A stretch of DNA of 64,000 nt from the NCBI RefSeq assembly GCF_000170755.1, contig NZ_ABCK01000015.1:62001-126000 (forward strand), read 5' to 3'. Origin of the DNA: Lentisphaera araneosa HTCC2155 (lineage in GTDB: Bacteria > Verrucomicrobiota > Lentisphaeria > Lentisphaerales > Lentisphaeraceae). The notes beneath the pieces were generated by a model. That model made no database searches. It worked only from the letters and a program-made list of their open reading frames with translations, and had not been told where the DNA came from. Shown in pieces: positions 10,601 through 18,240 of this stretch. The translations under genes and the position numbers were made by a program. The stretch's first letter is position 1, and each line of letters begins with the position of its first letter.

Positions 10601-10873
10601 ACACAGTCACTCAGTATGATTAACTCAGACTTCATCAATCAAGCTGCAGAAGACTTTTATCAACGCCTCAAAAAAGAAGCCGGCGACAATGAAACGGCTC
10701 GCATTAAACTCGCATGGCAACTGATCACCGCTTCAGAAGCGAGCCCCGATGAAATCAAAACTGCCCAAGATTTCCTCACTGCTTTCAGCAAAGAAAACGG
10801 CAATAAAGACAAAGCCTGGCAACAATTTTGCCTGATTATGCTTAACCTCAACGAATTTATTTACTTAGATTAA
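7643..10873 (+). CDS. Planctomycete-cytochrome PSCyt1/DUF1549/PA14/DUF1553 protein
   Basis: The 1076-residue exported protein has a signal peptide to about residue 18. Two successive PSCyt1-type heme-binding motifs follow, CIKCH (33-37) and CFECH (159-163), each with a downstream MPP motif that may supply the axial ligand. A DUF1549 domain comes next, including WGRHWLDLVRYAETNGYERD and a third CxxCH (CARCHSH). A PA14-like carbohydrate-binding domain (about 575-685, segment GLYTFHLNSDDGSRLSING) precedes a C-terminal DUF1553. The partner DUF1501 gene follows after 10 bases, as in Planctomycetes and Verrucomicrobia generally. The family has no settled biochemical role; electron transfer coupled to extracellular polysaccharide handling is a common guess. 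Confidence 0.88.
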   Translation: MKLNSLLAFTTLSSPLFAVDFHKEVKPILEEQCIKCHGPKKDKGSLRLDTLSAAQKGGDEGEAIIPGNIEDSLLIERIALPADHDDIMPPKGDPLNKKQIELLSQWIKDGAKWPAGTVLQDRSTKINGGKLPVLKQIRDDLDTEKFFAEKVHPILKKNCFECHGHDEKHMKSDFWLASRTDLLKGGDLGNVVDLEKPHMSRLLYYINHMDPDIQMPPKKKLKDKEIAIITEWIQRGAPYKKDLEHVLVKKNEVNEQTKQYWAYQPEKMPTLPQVQNESWLNNNIDRFILKKLEDKGLNPAQKADKKTLIRRAYYDLIGLAPSQEKINTFLADKSPQAFEKVLDELLASKQYGEKWGRHWLDLVRYAETNGYERDGAKPQAWQYRQWVIDSFNKDKPYDQMIMEQLAGDELDNPTRETITATGYYHLGLFDDEPADRLQSVYDGYDDILKTTSEVFMGMTVGCARCHSHKIDPIPMKDYYGMLAFFHNIKPYSRGNHQNSILSNVISDKRKQEINAYNASINVKRAPLLKEISRIEDELSRISMIEKPDIKQLKFKFYRSSWDKLPDFDMIKAEEEGELEHGYFDISQASRKTAFGYVFEGKLQVPENGLYTFHLNSDDGSRLSINGKKVLEFDGIHRFDKNDHNNSITLTAGEHDIKLEYFQNLQGLGLRVLWSGPGFDKKHLSLPNVSLNSKSLAKIMRRDGSRLLGKDTFDRYQQIKHQLNDKLRLRTAAEYVLAVREHGTKAPKTHLLIRGSAHAKGDIVEPHFPTILTDKKPNVQATENTSGHRRALAEWLVQESPMTAKVMVNRIWQYHFGRGIVRSTNDYGNLGDKPTHEELLHYLSVTFKEQDWSWKKMHKHIMLSSTYQMSSQADNKALQVDPQNDLFWRFNMRRLTSEEVRDSILAATGKLMLNYGGPSVYPKISDEVLKSQSKITWNTKVDKDPKHQYRRSVYTFTKRSLILPVIESFDGATTDTSCAVRFETTTPTQSLSMINSDFINQAAEDFYQRLKKEAGDNETARIKLAWQLITASEASPDEIKTAQDFLTAFSKENGNKDKAWQQFCLIMLNLNEFIYLD

Positions 10874-10883
10874 GGAGACCACG

Positions 10884-12317
10884 ATGAATAGAAGAAACTT
10901 CCTCCGCGATATGGGCGCTGGCTTTACTTCCCTCGCCTTAGCCGATATGATGAGCCAAGATGGTTTTTTAAGCTCCACTGCCCACGCAGCCGATGGCTCA
11001 GCCTGGCAAAACCCCCTCAAAGCTAAAGCGCCCATGTTTGCGCCCAAAGCCAAATCAGTCATCTTCCTCTTTATGTATGGTGGCCCTTCACAAGTCGATA
11101 CTTTTGACTACAAACCCCTACTCTATAAACTCGATGGTAAAACCATACCCGTAAAAACACATGGTCGTGGTGGCCATAAAAATACGGGTCGAGTTGTTGG
11201 CCCCAAGTGGAACTTTAAACAACACGGTCAAAGTGGCCAATGGGTTTCTGATTTATTCCCCCACCTCTCAAAACACGTCGATGACATCGCTTTCATTAAA
11301 TCCATGCAAGCCGACTCGCCCATTCACGGCTCGGCCATGCTTCAAATGAACTCAGGTCAAATTATTTCCGGAAGCCCCACCATGGGTTCTTGGGTAAATT
11401 ATGGCTTGGGCTCCGTTAACCAAAATCTCCCCGGCTACGTGGTTATGCTCGACTCAAAGGGCGGACCTATTAGTGGCGCTAAAAACTGGACTTCCGGTTA
11501 CATGCCCGCCGCTTATCAAGGCACCATGATGCGCTCCAAAGGCAACCCAATCCTCGACCTCAACCCGCAGAAGGGGATGACGCGTGAACAACAACGCATC
11601 ATGCTCGACACACTCAAAAAATACAATTCTCAGCATCTAGCTGATCGCGTTGACAACTCCAACTTGGCGGCAAGAATCTCTTCTTACGAACTCGCTTTCA
11701 ATATGCAAAAGCACGCTCCCGAAGCAGTCGATTGGCAAAGCGAAAGTACCGCCACCAAAGAAATGTATGGCATCAACGATAATTATACTCGTGAATACGG
11801 TACTAAATGCCTCATGGCTCGTCGTATGGTGGAACGTGGCGTGCGCTTTATTCAACTCTATTCCGGTGGTGGCCACAATGACGATAATTGGGATGCCCAC
11901 GGCGACCTCGTCAAAAACCATACCCATCATTGCCGCAGGACCGACATGCCCATTGCCGCCCTGCTTCAAGACCTCAAGCAACGCGGACTGCTCGATGAAA
12001 CACTCGTGGTCTGGGGCGGAGAATTTGGCCGTCAACCCACTGCGGAATACGCTAAAGGAACTGGCCGTGACCACAACGCCAAAGGCTTCACCATGTGGAT
12101 GGCTGGCGGTGGCATAAAAGGTGGTATTTCTGTTGGTCAGACCGATGAACTCGGTAACGAAGCCGTAGAAAACCCCTACCACGTCAATAGCCTTCATGCG
12201 ACCATTCTTCAACTCATGGGCCTCGATCCCAATGCCCTCAGTTACTTCTATGGTGGCTTAGAACGCAAACTCGTCGGCGTCGAACACACCAAGCCCATCC
12301 ACCAAATTATGGCTTAA
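10884..12317 (+). CDS. DUF1501 Tat-exported protein
   Basis: The 477-residue protein starts with a twin-arginine signal (MNRRNFLRDMGAG...STAHA), so it is exported folded. The body belongs to DUF1501, an alkaline-phosphatase-superfamily relative of sulfatases. It has conserved segments SVIFLFMYGGPSQVDTFD, GGGHNDDNWDAHGDL and VVWGGEFGRQPT. It follows the PSCyt1/DUF1553 gene by 10 bases with a GGAG ribosome site, the usual two-gene arrangement, which suggests the products act together. No sulfatase CxPxR motif is present. A 191-residue open frame on the opposite strand inside this gene is a codon-bias shadow. Confidence 0.88.
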   Translation: MNRRNFLRDMGAGFTSLALADMMSQDGFLSSTAHAADGSAWQNPLKAKAPMFAPKAKSVIFLFMYGGPSQVDTFDYKPLLYKLDGKTIPVKTHGRGGHKNTGRVVGPKWNFKQHGQSGQWVSDLFPHLSKHVDDIAFIKSMQADSPIHGSAMLQMNSGQIISGSPTMGSWVNYGLGSVNQNLPGYVVMLDSKGGPISGAKNWTSGYMPAAYQGTMMRSKGNPILDLNPQKGMTREQQRIMLDTLKKYNSQHLADRVDNSNLAARISSYELAFNMQKHAPEAVDWQSESTATKEMYGINDNYTREYGTKCLMARRMVERGVRFIQLYSGGGHNDDNWDAHGDLVKNHTHHCRRTDMPIAALLQDLKQRGLLDETLVVWGGEFGRQPTAEYAKGTGRDHNAKGFTMWMAGGGIKGGISVGQTDELGNEAVENPYHVNSLHATILQLMGLDPNALSYFYGGLERKLVGVEHTKPIHQIMA

Positions 12318-12374
12318 ACACTTTCACCCGTCTGCAGGGTAACACCTTTTTAACCGCCTCCCAAGGTGGGCACA

Positions 12375-12459
12375 CCTCGCAGAGATGGGGACAGCGCCCC
12401 TACACTTCCAACTCAACCCTTTTAATTGGGTACGCCAAGCACCAGCTTGGCATCAACTC
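12375..12459. repeat. 85-base direct repeat, copy 1
   Basis: The core 12384-12459 matches 12516-12591 at nearly every position, with a 132-base period. It contains GCCAAGC-ACCA-GCTTGGC, a perfect 7-base stem with a 4-base loop, and a GGGGACAGCGCCCC near-palindrome. Confidence 0.85.
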
Positions 12460-12506
12460 ACTATTCAAAATCCCCCTCTCCCCTACTGCCCGCGGCGGCT
12501 GGCAAG

Positions 12507-12591
12507 CCTCGTAGGGATGGGGACAGCGTCCCTACACATCCTACTCAACCCTTTTAATTGGGTACGCCAAGCACCAGCTTGGCATCAACTC
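12507..12591. repeat. 85-base direct repeat, copy 2
   Basis: Second copy of the repeat that begins at 12375, with a few substitutions (for example GCGTCCCT instead of GCGCCCCT). The palindromic GCCAAGC-ACCA-GCTTGGC stem is kept exactly. Confidence 0.85.
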
Positions 12592-12957
12592 CAGCAAAAA
12601 CTTCCTCACCCCTTACCGCCCGCGGTGGCAGCCGCAACCCGCTGTTAAGCGAAGCGATCCAACAAATTGTCTCATTTTATTGCGAACCATGCAACTTAAA
12701 ATATCCTTCACCTCTTTCTTGGCGGCTTAGCGACTTGGCGTGAAAATTATCTATTTATTCCAACGAAATTGGTACAGGGCAATGATTTTTCGATTCTCTC
12801 GCGAAGGCGCCAAGACACGAAGTTTTTGTTCAGCAAATAATTTCAAAAAGTATTTCACCACAGAGTACACGGAGAACTCATAGAAAAGAGGAGTTTTAAG
12901 ATTGTTCTTTTTGAACAGTTGGCAGATCGGCTTCGCAGGCTCGACTTGTTTTTATGC

Positions 12958-12982
12958 TGGGAGCGCGGGCATCTTGCCCGCA
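12958..12982. repeat. REP-like palindrome (GGGAGCGCGGGC family)
   Basis: The unit TGGGAGCGCGGGC-ATCTT-GCCCGCA folds as GCGGGC/GCCCGC. It belongs to the same family as the two elements inside the transposase gene at 25070 and 25365, differing in the loop. Confidence 0.75.
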
Positions 12983-13125
12983 ACTGCGGATAACTCTTCC
13001 TTTTCAAAATTGCCCTTCATGTCTTGCTTGGCGCAAAAAAGAGACTTGGGGTAAAATCCAAAAGATCAAGAATAAATAACTGTCTGAATTAGTTTATACG
13101 ACAAGCCATGAGACTTTATCATTTA

Positions 13126-13200
13126 ATAAGGGTAGGGAAGACTCCTTGCGGAGTCTCCCCTCCTTCCGAACCGTACGTGCGGTTCTCCCGCATACGGCTC
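13126..13200 (-). ncRNA. Group II intron domains V and VI
   Basis: Domain V (13168-13200) reads GAGCCGTATGCGGG, then AGAA, then CCGCACGTACGGTTC: a helix with the catalytic AGC triad and a terminal GAAN-type loop. Domain VI (13126-13165) is a helix with GCAA loop (GACTCC-GCAA-GGAGTC) and an unpaired A at 13133 as the likely branch point. Confidence 0.85.
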
Positions 13201-13205
13201 TCCAG

Positions 13206-14547
13206 TCAGTGCTTACTCCGAAGAGACTGAAATTCCAGTTTCCAGGCTTCCTCCAGTGAAAAGAAGCCTAGATCTGTAAAGTAGGCTTTATTGTATTTAC
13301 GAGTATCAATCATGCGATGAGAACCTTTCTTGCGATTATATTTGGCTATAATGCTGCGCAGTCTTCTGCGTGTAAATTCATCTATACCTCGCATTGCATA
13401 CACAGTGGAGTGCTTGAAGTATTGATACCATCCGAGAAGATTTGGCCGAAGGTAAGCAATTATGTCCTCTATTGAGTCCTTATTGCTTCTCCTCGTTTTC
13501 TTGCGTATGGCATCTTTGCATTTCTTCAGGCTCTGCTTCCTTGGCCAACGTTTAATGCGATGTGTATTTCGCGTTCTCTCGAAATGGTATCCGAGAAACT
13601 CGAAGTACTCGCACTTCTCTGTCATGTCGGCAATTCGCGTTTTTTCTGGATGAAGTTTCAGCCCATTGGCTTTCATCCACCTTCGCGTTTTGCGCAATGC
13701 CCTTTTTGGCTGATTCTTTACTTTTACACATGATCAGGAAATCGTCTGCATAGCGCACTATCTCGAATCCAGCCTCGGTCATCTTGTGATCAAAGGGATC
13801 AAGATAGATATTTGCTAACAGAGGACTGATAATTCCTCCCTGCGGTGTACCTTCTTCAGGTTCCCAATGTTTGAGTCCATCAAAGATATTGGCTTTGAGG
13901 AATTGTTCGATCAGATCAAGAATTTTACCATCAATGATCTTTTCCTTGACTCGACTCATGAGTTTCTCATGTGGTATAGTATCGAAGTAGCTTTGGATGT
14001 CGGCATCCATAACATAGAGATAGCCCTGCTTTAACAATTCATTCACTCGTCTAAGTGCATCCTTGCAACCCAGCTTTGGACGAAATCCAAAACTGTAGGG
14101 CGAGAAGTCGATATCGAATATCGGCTCTATCACATGTTTCAGAGCTGTTTGAACTACTCGATCACGCACTGTGGGTATTCCCAGAGGTCTGGTCTTTCGA
14201 CCATCACCTTTTGGGATTTCCACTCGGCGCACTGCACTGGGATCATACCTTCCATCTTGCAGTTCTTCGAGAAGCTTAGCATTATTATACTCCAGCTCTG
14301 ATTCGTAGCGCTCGATTGATACCATGTCCACTCCATGTTTGCCCTTATTTGAGCAGACTTTTTCCCAAGCTTCCATGATATTATTCTTACGCATCAACTT
14401 ATCTGATAAGCTGTACCACTTGCCTCTTTCAACTCCTCTATGAAGAGTTTTCAGCATCTGATCCGTCCAGACAGAAGGTGACGCCCACGCTTGTATTTCC
14501 ACAAAGCGTTCATCTCGTCCTAATATTTGTTTAGCCATTTCTGACAT
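13206..14547 (-). pseudogene. ltrA: Group II intron reverse transcriptase/maturase, frameshifted
   Basis: The gene would encode about 446 residues but is split between two frames. The first part starts at 14547 with a good ribosome site (AGAAGGAA). It carries the reverse transcriptase fingers and palm, including [33 protein letters not shown] and the catalytic YADD. At the GGG run opposite 13700-13702 one extra base breaks the frame. The second part resumes at [19 protein letters not shown] and holds the maturase (GIIM) domain with FLGYHF and LRPNLLGWYQYF, ending at 13206. There is no HNH endonuclease domain. The shift may be a real inactivation or an assembly error in a homopolymer. Confidence 0.85.
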
Positions 14548-15039
14548 TCTTATATTCCTTCTACTCTTTTCTTCTCAGTTTCACCTTCCTACCCCCCTTT
14601 GCTCCAGTGGCTTTCACCACCTTCATCGCTACTATGAGGGCTCTGACTCCTGCGTGGCGGATTAATCCGTACTGACCACACAGGTCTCCCTACTTAATCC
14701 ACAACATCTTCATACCATTCCATCACCAATCACCTGTCAGCGTTTATACACCGCTTTTCTTTCCGTCTTTCTTCAGCGTGTACAACTTGAGCAGTTGGCT
14801 TACTTCGCCCTCAGGCTACGCAGCTCTTCCTCCCGCTCTCTGGTCTTCGCCATGACACAGCAGGCTCGACACCCTGACCGGCCGAAACATGTTCGTCATC
14901 CTACGGACTGGTATTTCGTCTAGGCCCTACTACCCACCCCGTTTCACAACGACGCAGTTGGCTTCGACTACAGGGCTGACGGCCAACCCTGACGAGGTCT
15001 TTCACCTCGCTGTTGTTGTGTACGCATAGGCGTACTGTA

Positions 15040-15123
15040 CCGTTCCTTTAGAACGGAATGAAGGGGGAACTCAGGTCCTATGGTTGAAATCGTAGGCGCA
15101 GTTATGCTACGTACCTTCGGCAC
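15040..15123. repeat. 84-base dispersed palindromic repeat, copy 1
   Basis: Three short palindromes in a row: CCGTTC-CTTTA-GAACGG, a decayed CCTATGGTTGAAATCGTAGG, and GTACCTTCGGCAC. The same order and spacing occur at 39131-39215. The group II intron is inserted right beside its left edge. Confidence 0.75.
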
Positions 15124-15535
15124 GACCAGGATCGTCACTCAAAATAAAGAACTACATAGTTAACATATATAAGTTATGTTGGAGCCACTAGACTAAAAAT
15201 AGCTTAAGACAAAGAAATGAACATGAACCATGCCTATAGATATGGAACCAAGAAGACTATTTATGTCGTGTAGCTAAAGGCACACATGTTTTTACCCTTG
15301 TACTAAAACCCACATTACACGTGGGGCTATTTAAAGTGACATCGCTCTGCGATGTATATACATCTACAGCATATATAACTTATGGTGAAACCATTAAACT
15401 TTAAATAGCTTAGGGCAATGCCCTAAGACAAACGAAGGAAGAAACAGATAAGGCTATTTTAGTAGTGGGCCTAAGTGAAGTAACTTCACTCTGCGATGTC
15501 AGTTTTCTTTGTTAAGGGATAATCGCATGAAAATC
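15124..15535. repeat. Degenerate tandem repeat, no genes
   Basis: No gene is seen. Two imperfect units recur in the same order. Each has ATATATAAGTTATG or ATATATAACTTATG, then an AATAGCTTA segment with AAGACAAA, then GTGGGGCTA or GTGGGCCTA, and ends with CACTCTGCGATGT or CGCTCTGCGATGT. Unit 1 spans about 15164-15357, unit 2 about 15371-15501. The units differ by indels. Function is unknown. Confidence 0.5.
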
Positions 15536-15540
15536 ATACT

Positions 15541-15576
15541 AAAAAAGCCCCTGAGTCGAAACTCAGGGGCTTTTTG
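15541..15576 (-). terminator. Intrinsic terminator of typA
   Basis: A perfect 15-base inverted repeat (15542-15556 and 15561-15575, core GCCCCTGAGT/ACTCAGGGGC) with a CGAA loop and T-runs on both sides. It sits 17 bases after the typA stop and could act in both directions. Confidence 0.9.
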
Positions 15577-15592
15577 ATAAATCTATACTTTC

Positions 15593-17392
15593 TTAAGAAA
15601 GTTTTGATCCACGCTTACGTTCAACTTCTTTGAGAAGTTTTTTACGCAAACGGATATTCTTTGGCGTACATTCTACGAGCTCGTCGGCACCTACGTATTC
15701 GAGGTATTCTTCGAGACTCTTAACGCTTGCTGGAGTAATTTTAATTGCCTTATCTGTACCACTAGAACGAACGTTAGTAAGCTGCTTGTTCTTAAGTACG
15801 TTCACCATCAAATCACCTTCACGGCTATTTTCACCAACGACCATACCTTCGTATACGTCAATATTTGGATCGATGAAGAAAATACCACGCTGCTGAAGTG
15901 CATCAATGGCGAAAGCTGTTGATTCACCCTGAGCCATAGAAATGAGTACACCATTACGACGGTGTGGGAAATCACCTTTCATGGGCTCGTAAGCTTCGAA
16001 TGAGTGACCAATGATTGCTTCACCCTGAGTTGCTGTAAGCAAACGGCTACGAAGGCCAATGATACCACGTGTAGGAATTGAGAAGTTGAGCATCGTTCTA
16101 CCAGAACGAGTTTCCATGGTTTTCATTTCACCGCGGCGACCGCCAACGATTTCAATTACTTTACCACCAGATTCTTCTGGAACTTCAACTGAAAGGTTTT
16201 CGATTGGCTCATGTTTTACACCATCGATGTCACGCGTGATAACTTGTGGCTGAGAAACTGAAAGTTCATAGCCTTCACGACGCATACTTTCGATAAGGAT
16301 TGAGAGGTGAAGAATACCTCGACCAGAAACTCGGAAAGCTTCGCCATTCACATCTTCAACTTCAAGTGCCACGTCTTTTTCAACTTCTTTAAAGAGGCGA
16401 TCAGAAACCTGACGACTCGTTACGAGCTCACCTTCTTGGCCGAATAATGGGGAATCGTTAACACGGAAAAGCATGGATAAGGTTGGTTTATCAAGCTCTA
16501 ATTTAGGAAGTGCTTCAGGCTCTTCGGCATCACAAACGGTTAAACCGATATCACAGTTAGTTAAACCAACGATTGCACAAATATCACCGCACTCAACTGA
16601 CTCAACTTCACGACGACCAAGACCATCGAAAACAAAGAGTTGTTTGATGTTGGCACGAATTTGCGTTCCATCATCTGCAATCGTCATAACTGGCTTATTT
16701 TTATCGAGTGTACCACGGTAAACACGACCAATACCAATACGACCAACGTAAGAGCTGTAGTCAATTGTTGTGATTTGAAGCTGTACTGGACCTTCGATTT
16801 GCGCAGGAGGCTTAATATCATTTACAATGCAATTAAGAAGTGGCTTGATATCTTCCTGTGATCCTTCTGGAGAGTCGGCGAACCAACCATCACGGCCAGA
16901 ACCATAGAATACTGGGCAGAAAACTTGTTCTTCACTAGCACCGAGTTCAAAGAAGAGATCGTGGACTTCATCGAGAACTTCGTCACAACGCGCATCATCT
17001 TTGTCCACTTTGTTAATAACAACAATTGGCTGAAGGTTAAGCTGAATCGCTTTATTTAATACGAAACGCGTCTGAGGCATGGGGCCTTCTGCCGCATCCA
17101 CAAGAAGCAATACACAGTCTGCTTTTTTGAGTACGCGTTCAACTTGACCACCGAAGTCGGCGTGACCAGGAGTATCAATGATATTTAACTTACATCCACC
17201 GTAGTTTACGGAGATGATTTTTGAAAGGATTGTAATACCACGCTCACGCTCTTGATCATTAGAGTCGAGTACGCATGTTTCAGTTTCTTCATTTTCGCGA
17301 AAAACTTGTGCCTGCTTGAGGATCTCATCTACAAGTGTTGTCTTACCATGGTCAACGTGCGCAATGATCGCGACATTTCTAATTTGGCTCAT
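15593..17392 (-). CDS. typA: Ribosome-associated GTPase BipA/TypA
   Basis: The 599-residue translation-factor GTPase is close to the usual length (about 605). The G1 motif AHVDHGKTT is at residues 11-19, followed by the effector region with RERGITI, DTPGH at 73-77 and NKVD at 127-130. After the G domain come EF-Tu domain 2, EF-G-like domains III and V, and the BipA-specific C-terminal region (IIGHSFEAYEPMKGDFPHRR, GMVVGENSREGDLMVN). BipA binds the 70S ribosome and helps late 50S assembly and stress adaptation, notably in the cold. It is a single-gene unit divergent from a TetR gene and ends at a strong terminator. Confidence 0.97.
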   Translation of the reverse strand: MSQIRNVAIIAHVDHGKTTLVDEILKQAQVFRENEETETCVLDSNDQERERGITILSKIISVNYGGCKLNIIDTPGHADFGGQVERVLKKADCVLLLVDAAEGPMPQTRFVLNKAIQLNLQPIVVINKVDKDDARCDEVLDEVHDLFFELGASEEQVFCPVFYGSGRDGWFADSPEGSQEDIKPLLNCIVNDIKPPAQIEGPVQLQITTIDYSSYVGRIGIGRVYRGTLDKNKPVMTIADDGTQIRANIKQLFVFDGLGRREVESVECGDICAIVGLTNCDIGLTVCDAEEPEALPKLELDKPTLSMLFRVNDSPLFGQEGELVTSRQVSDRLFKEVEKDVALEVEDVNGEAFRVSGRGILHLSILIESMRREGYELSVSQPQVITRDIDGVKHEPIENLSVEVPEESGGKVIEIVGGRRGEMKTMETRSGRTMLNFSIPTRGIIGLRSRLLTATQGEAIIGHSFEAYEPMKGDFPHRRNGVLISMAQGESTAFAIDALQQRGIFFIDPNIDVYEGMVVGENSREGDLMVNVLKNKQLTNVRSSGTDKAIKITPASVKSLEEYLEYVGADELVECTPKNIRLRKKLLKEVERKRGSKLS

Positions 17393-17576
17393 TTAATTTC
17401 TCTTTAATTATATATAGTTATAAAAATCGTCGCTAGATTAGTCACCTCACGCCAATAATCAAATCAAACATGAATAAAAAAAAGGCGGGTTTTCGTCGTA
17501 AGCTATTGAAAATCAGATTTTTCCTTTTAAAATTAAACTTATATGTACAAAGAAAAACTAACAATTGAGTCAGATT

Positions 17577-18131
17577 ATGCGCAAAAACAGTAAGTTGAAG
17601 TATGACAAAATTCTTCATACAACTATTGCTCTCTTTAATGAGCAGGGGATAAATATTAGTGGTGTGGACCTAATAAGTGCACGTTCGGGCGTGGCTAAAA
17701 TGACTCTTTATAAATATTTTGAATCGAAAAATGGTCTCATTAAGGCTTATTTAGAGTTCATTTCAAAGCAAAGCATTGATAAGTTTAATGAAATTTGCGC
17801 TTCTCGCGAAACGCAAGAGTGTATAAACAACTTCTTCACACTTGCGATAGAGAAAAGTAAACTAGAAAATAATCGAGCCTGCCCCCTGCTCTGTTCTGCT
17901 TTAGAACTGGGCAATGAGCACCCTGAATTCGTTAAAATTGTTCGTGATGCTTATGAGAACATTCGTCACTCCATAGATATGAAGCTCTATGACTTTCAGC
18001 ACCCGAGTGCCGATGCAACTTCAAAGTTAATCATGAGCCTCTACCAAGGTGCTGTGGTCTCGTCTTACATTAATAAAACGAGTGAACCCCTAGAGCTTGC
18101 CAAGCAACAAGCCCTGGCTTTCTTAAAGTAA
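17577..18131 (+). CDS. TetR-family transcriptional regulator
   Basis: The roughly 184-residue protein has an N-terminal TetR helix-turn-helix (LFNEQGINISGVDLISARSG then VAKMTLYKYFESKNGLI) and an alpha-helical ligand domain that includes RACPLLCSALELGNEHPEF. That segment is typical of the TetR_C branch seen in AcrR/NemR-like repressors. The start used here is the ATG at 17577; a TTG at 17565 would add four residues, and neither has a clear ribosome site. It is divergent from typA across about 180 bases, but there is no evidence that it regulates typA. The ligand is unknown. Confidence 0.87.
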   Translation: MRKNSKLKYDKILHTTIALFNEQGINISGVDLISARSGVAKMTLYKYFESKNGLIKAYLEFISKQSIDKFNEICASRETQECINNFFTLAIEKSKLENNRACPLLCSALELGNEHPEFVKIVRDAYENIRHSIDMKLYDFQHPSADATSKLIMSLYQGAVVSSYINKTSEPLELAKQQALAFLK

Positions 18132-18153
18132 GAACCCACTTCATTTTAAAACT

Positions 18154-18179
18154 GTCCGCATTTTTGCGGACTTTTTTTT
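18154..18179 (+). terminator. Intrinsic terminator of the tetR gene
   Basis: GTCCGCA-TTTT-TGCGGAC (18154-18171) is followed by eight Ts, 22 bases after the TetR stop. Confidence 0.9.
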
Positions 18180-18189
18180 GCTTGGACAC

Positions 18190-18223
18190 AAAAAAAGCGA
18201 AGTCAAACTACCTCGCTTTTTTA
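18190..18223 (-). terminator. Probable terminator of the S1-domain gene
   Basis: AAAAAAGCGA and TCGCTTTTTT frame a short imperfect stem. On the minus strand it lies just after the stop of the S1-domain protein and ends in a T-run. Confidence 0.6.
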
Positions 18224-18240
18224 TGAGTGGCAAAGAAATC

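Larger units (their letters stand above)
12318..13125. repeat. Repeat-rich intergenic region, no genes
   Basis: This 808-base stretch carries no convincing gene. It holds two copies of an 85-base repeat (12375-12459 and 12507-12591). It also has a fragment near 12718-12745 reading CTTGGCGGCTTAGCGACTTG, and a near-inverted relative of it near 12798-12826. A CACAGAGTACACGGAG-type element lies at about 12857-12880, and a REP-like palindrome at 12958-12982. Several such elements resemble short interspersed repeats seen in PVC genomes. Short open frames here only translate the repeats. Confidence 0.7.
13126..15035 (-). mobile_element. Group II intron with reverse transcriptase
   Basis: On the minus strand the element has a structured 5' region, a reverse transcriptase/maturase frame, and domains V and VI at its 3' end. 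The 5' end is placed at GTACGCC (15035). This departs slightly from the GTGYG consensus but lies next to the expected CCTATGCGTAC stem partner. The 3' end is placed at about 13126, where the bulged-A helix of domain VI is followed by CCCTTAT. Total length is about 1.9 kb, normal for such introns. The 5' exon is a short palindromic repeat (CCGTTC...GAACGG) shared with 39131. Both boundaries are inferred. Confidence 0.8.

Noticed and set aside
11637-12212. 191-codon minus-strand frame
   Set aside because: Lies opposite the conserved DUF1501 gene; codon-bias shadow with no recognisable motif.
12375-12591. Two regular repeats considered as a CRISPR array
   Set aside because: Only two copies, repeat far longer than a CRISPR repeat, and no cas genes in the window.
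12385-12743. Short plus-strand frames reading LNPFNWVRQAPAWHQL twice
   Set aside because: They only translate the 85-base repeats; there is no ribosome site and no family.
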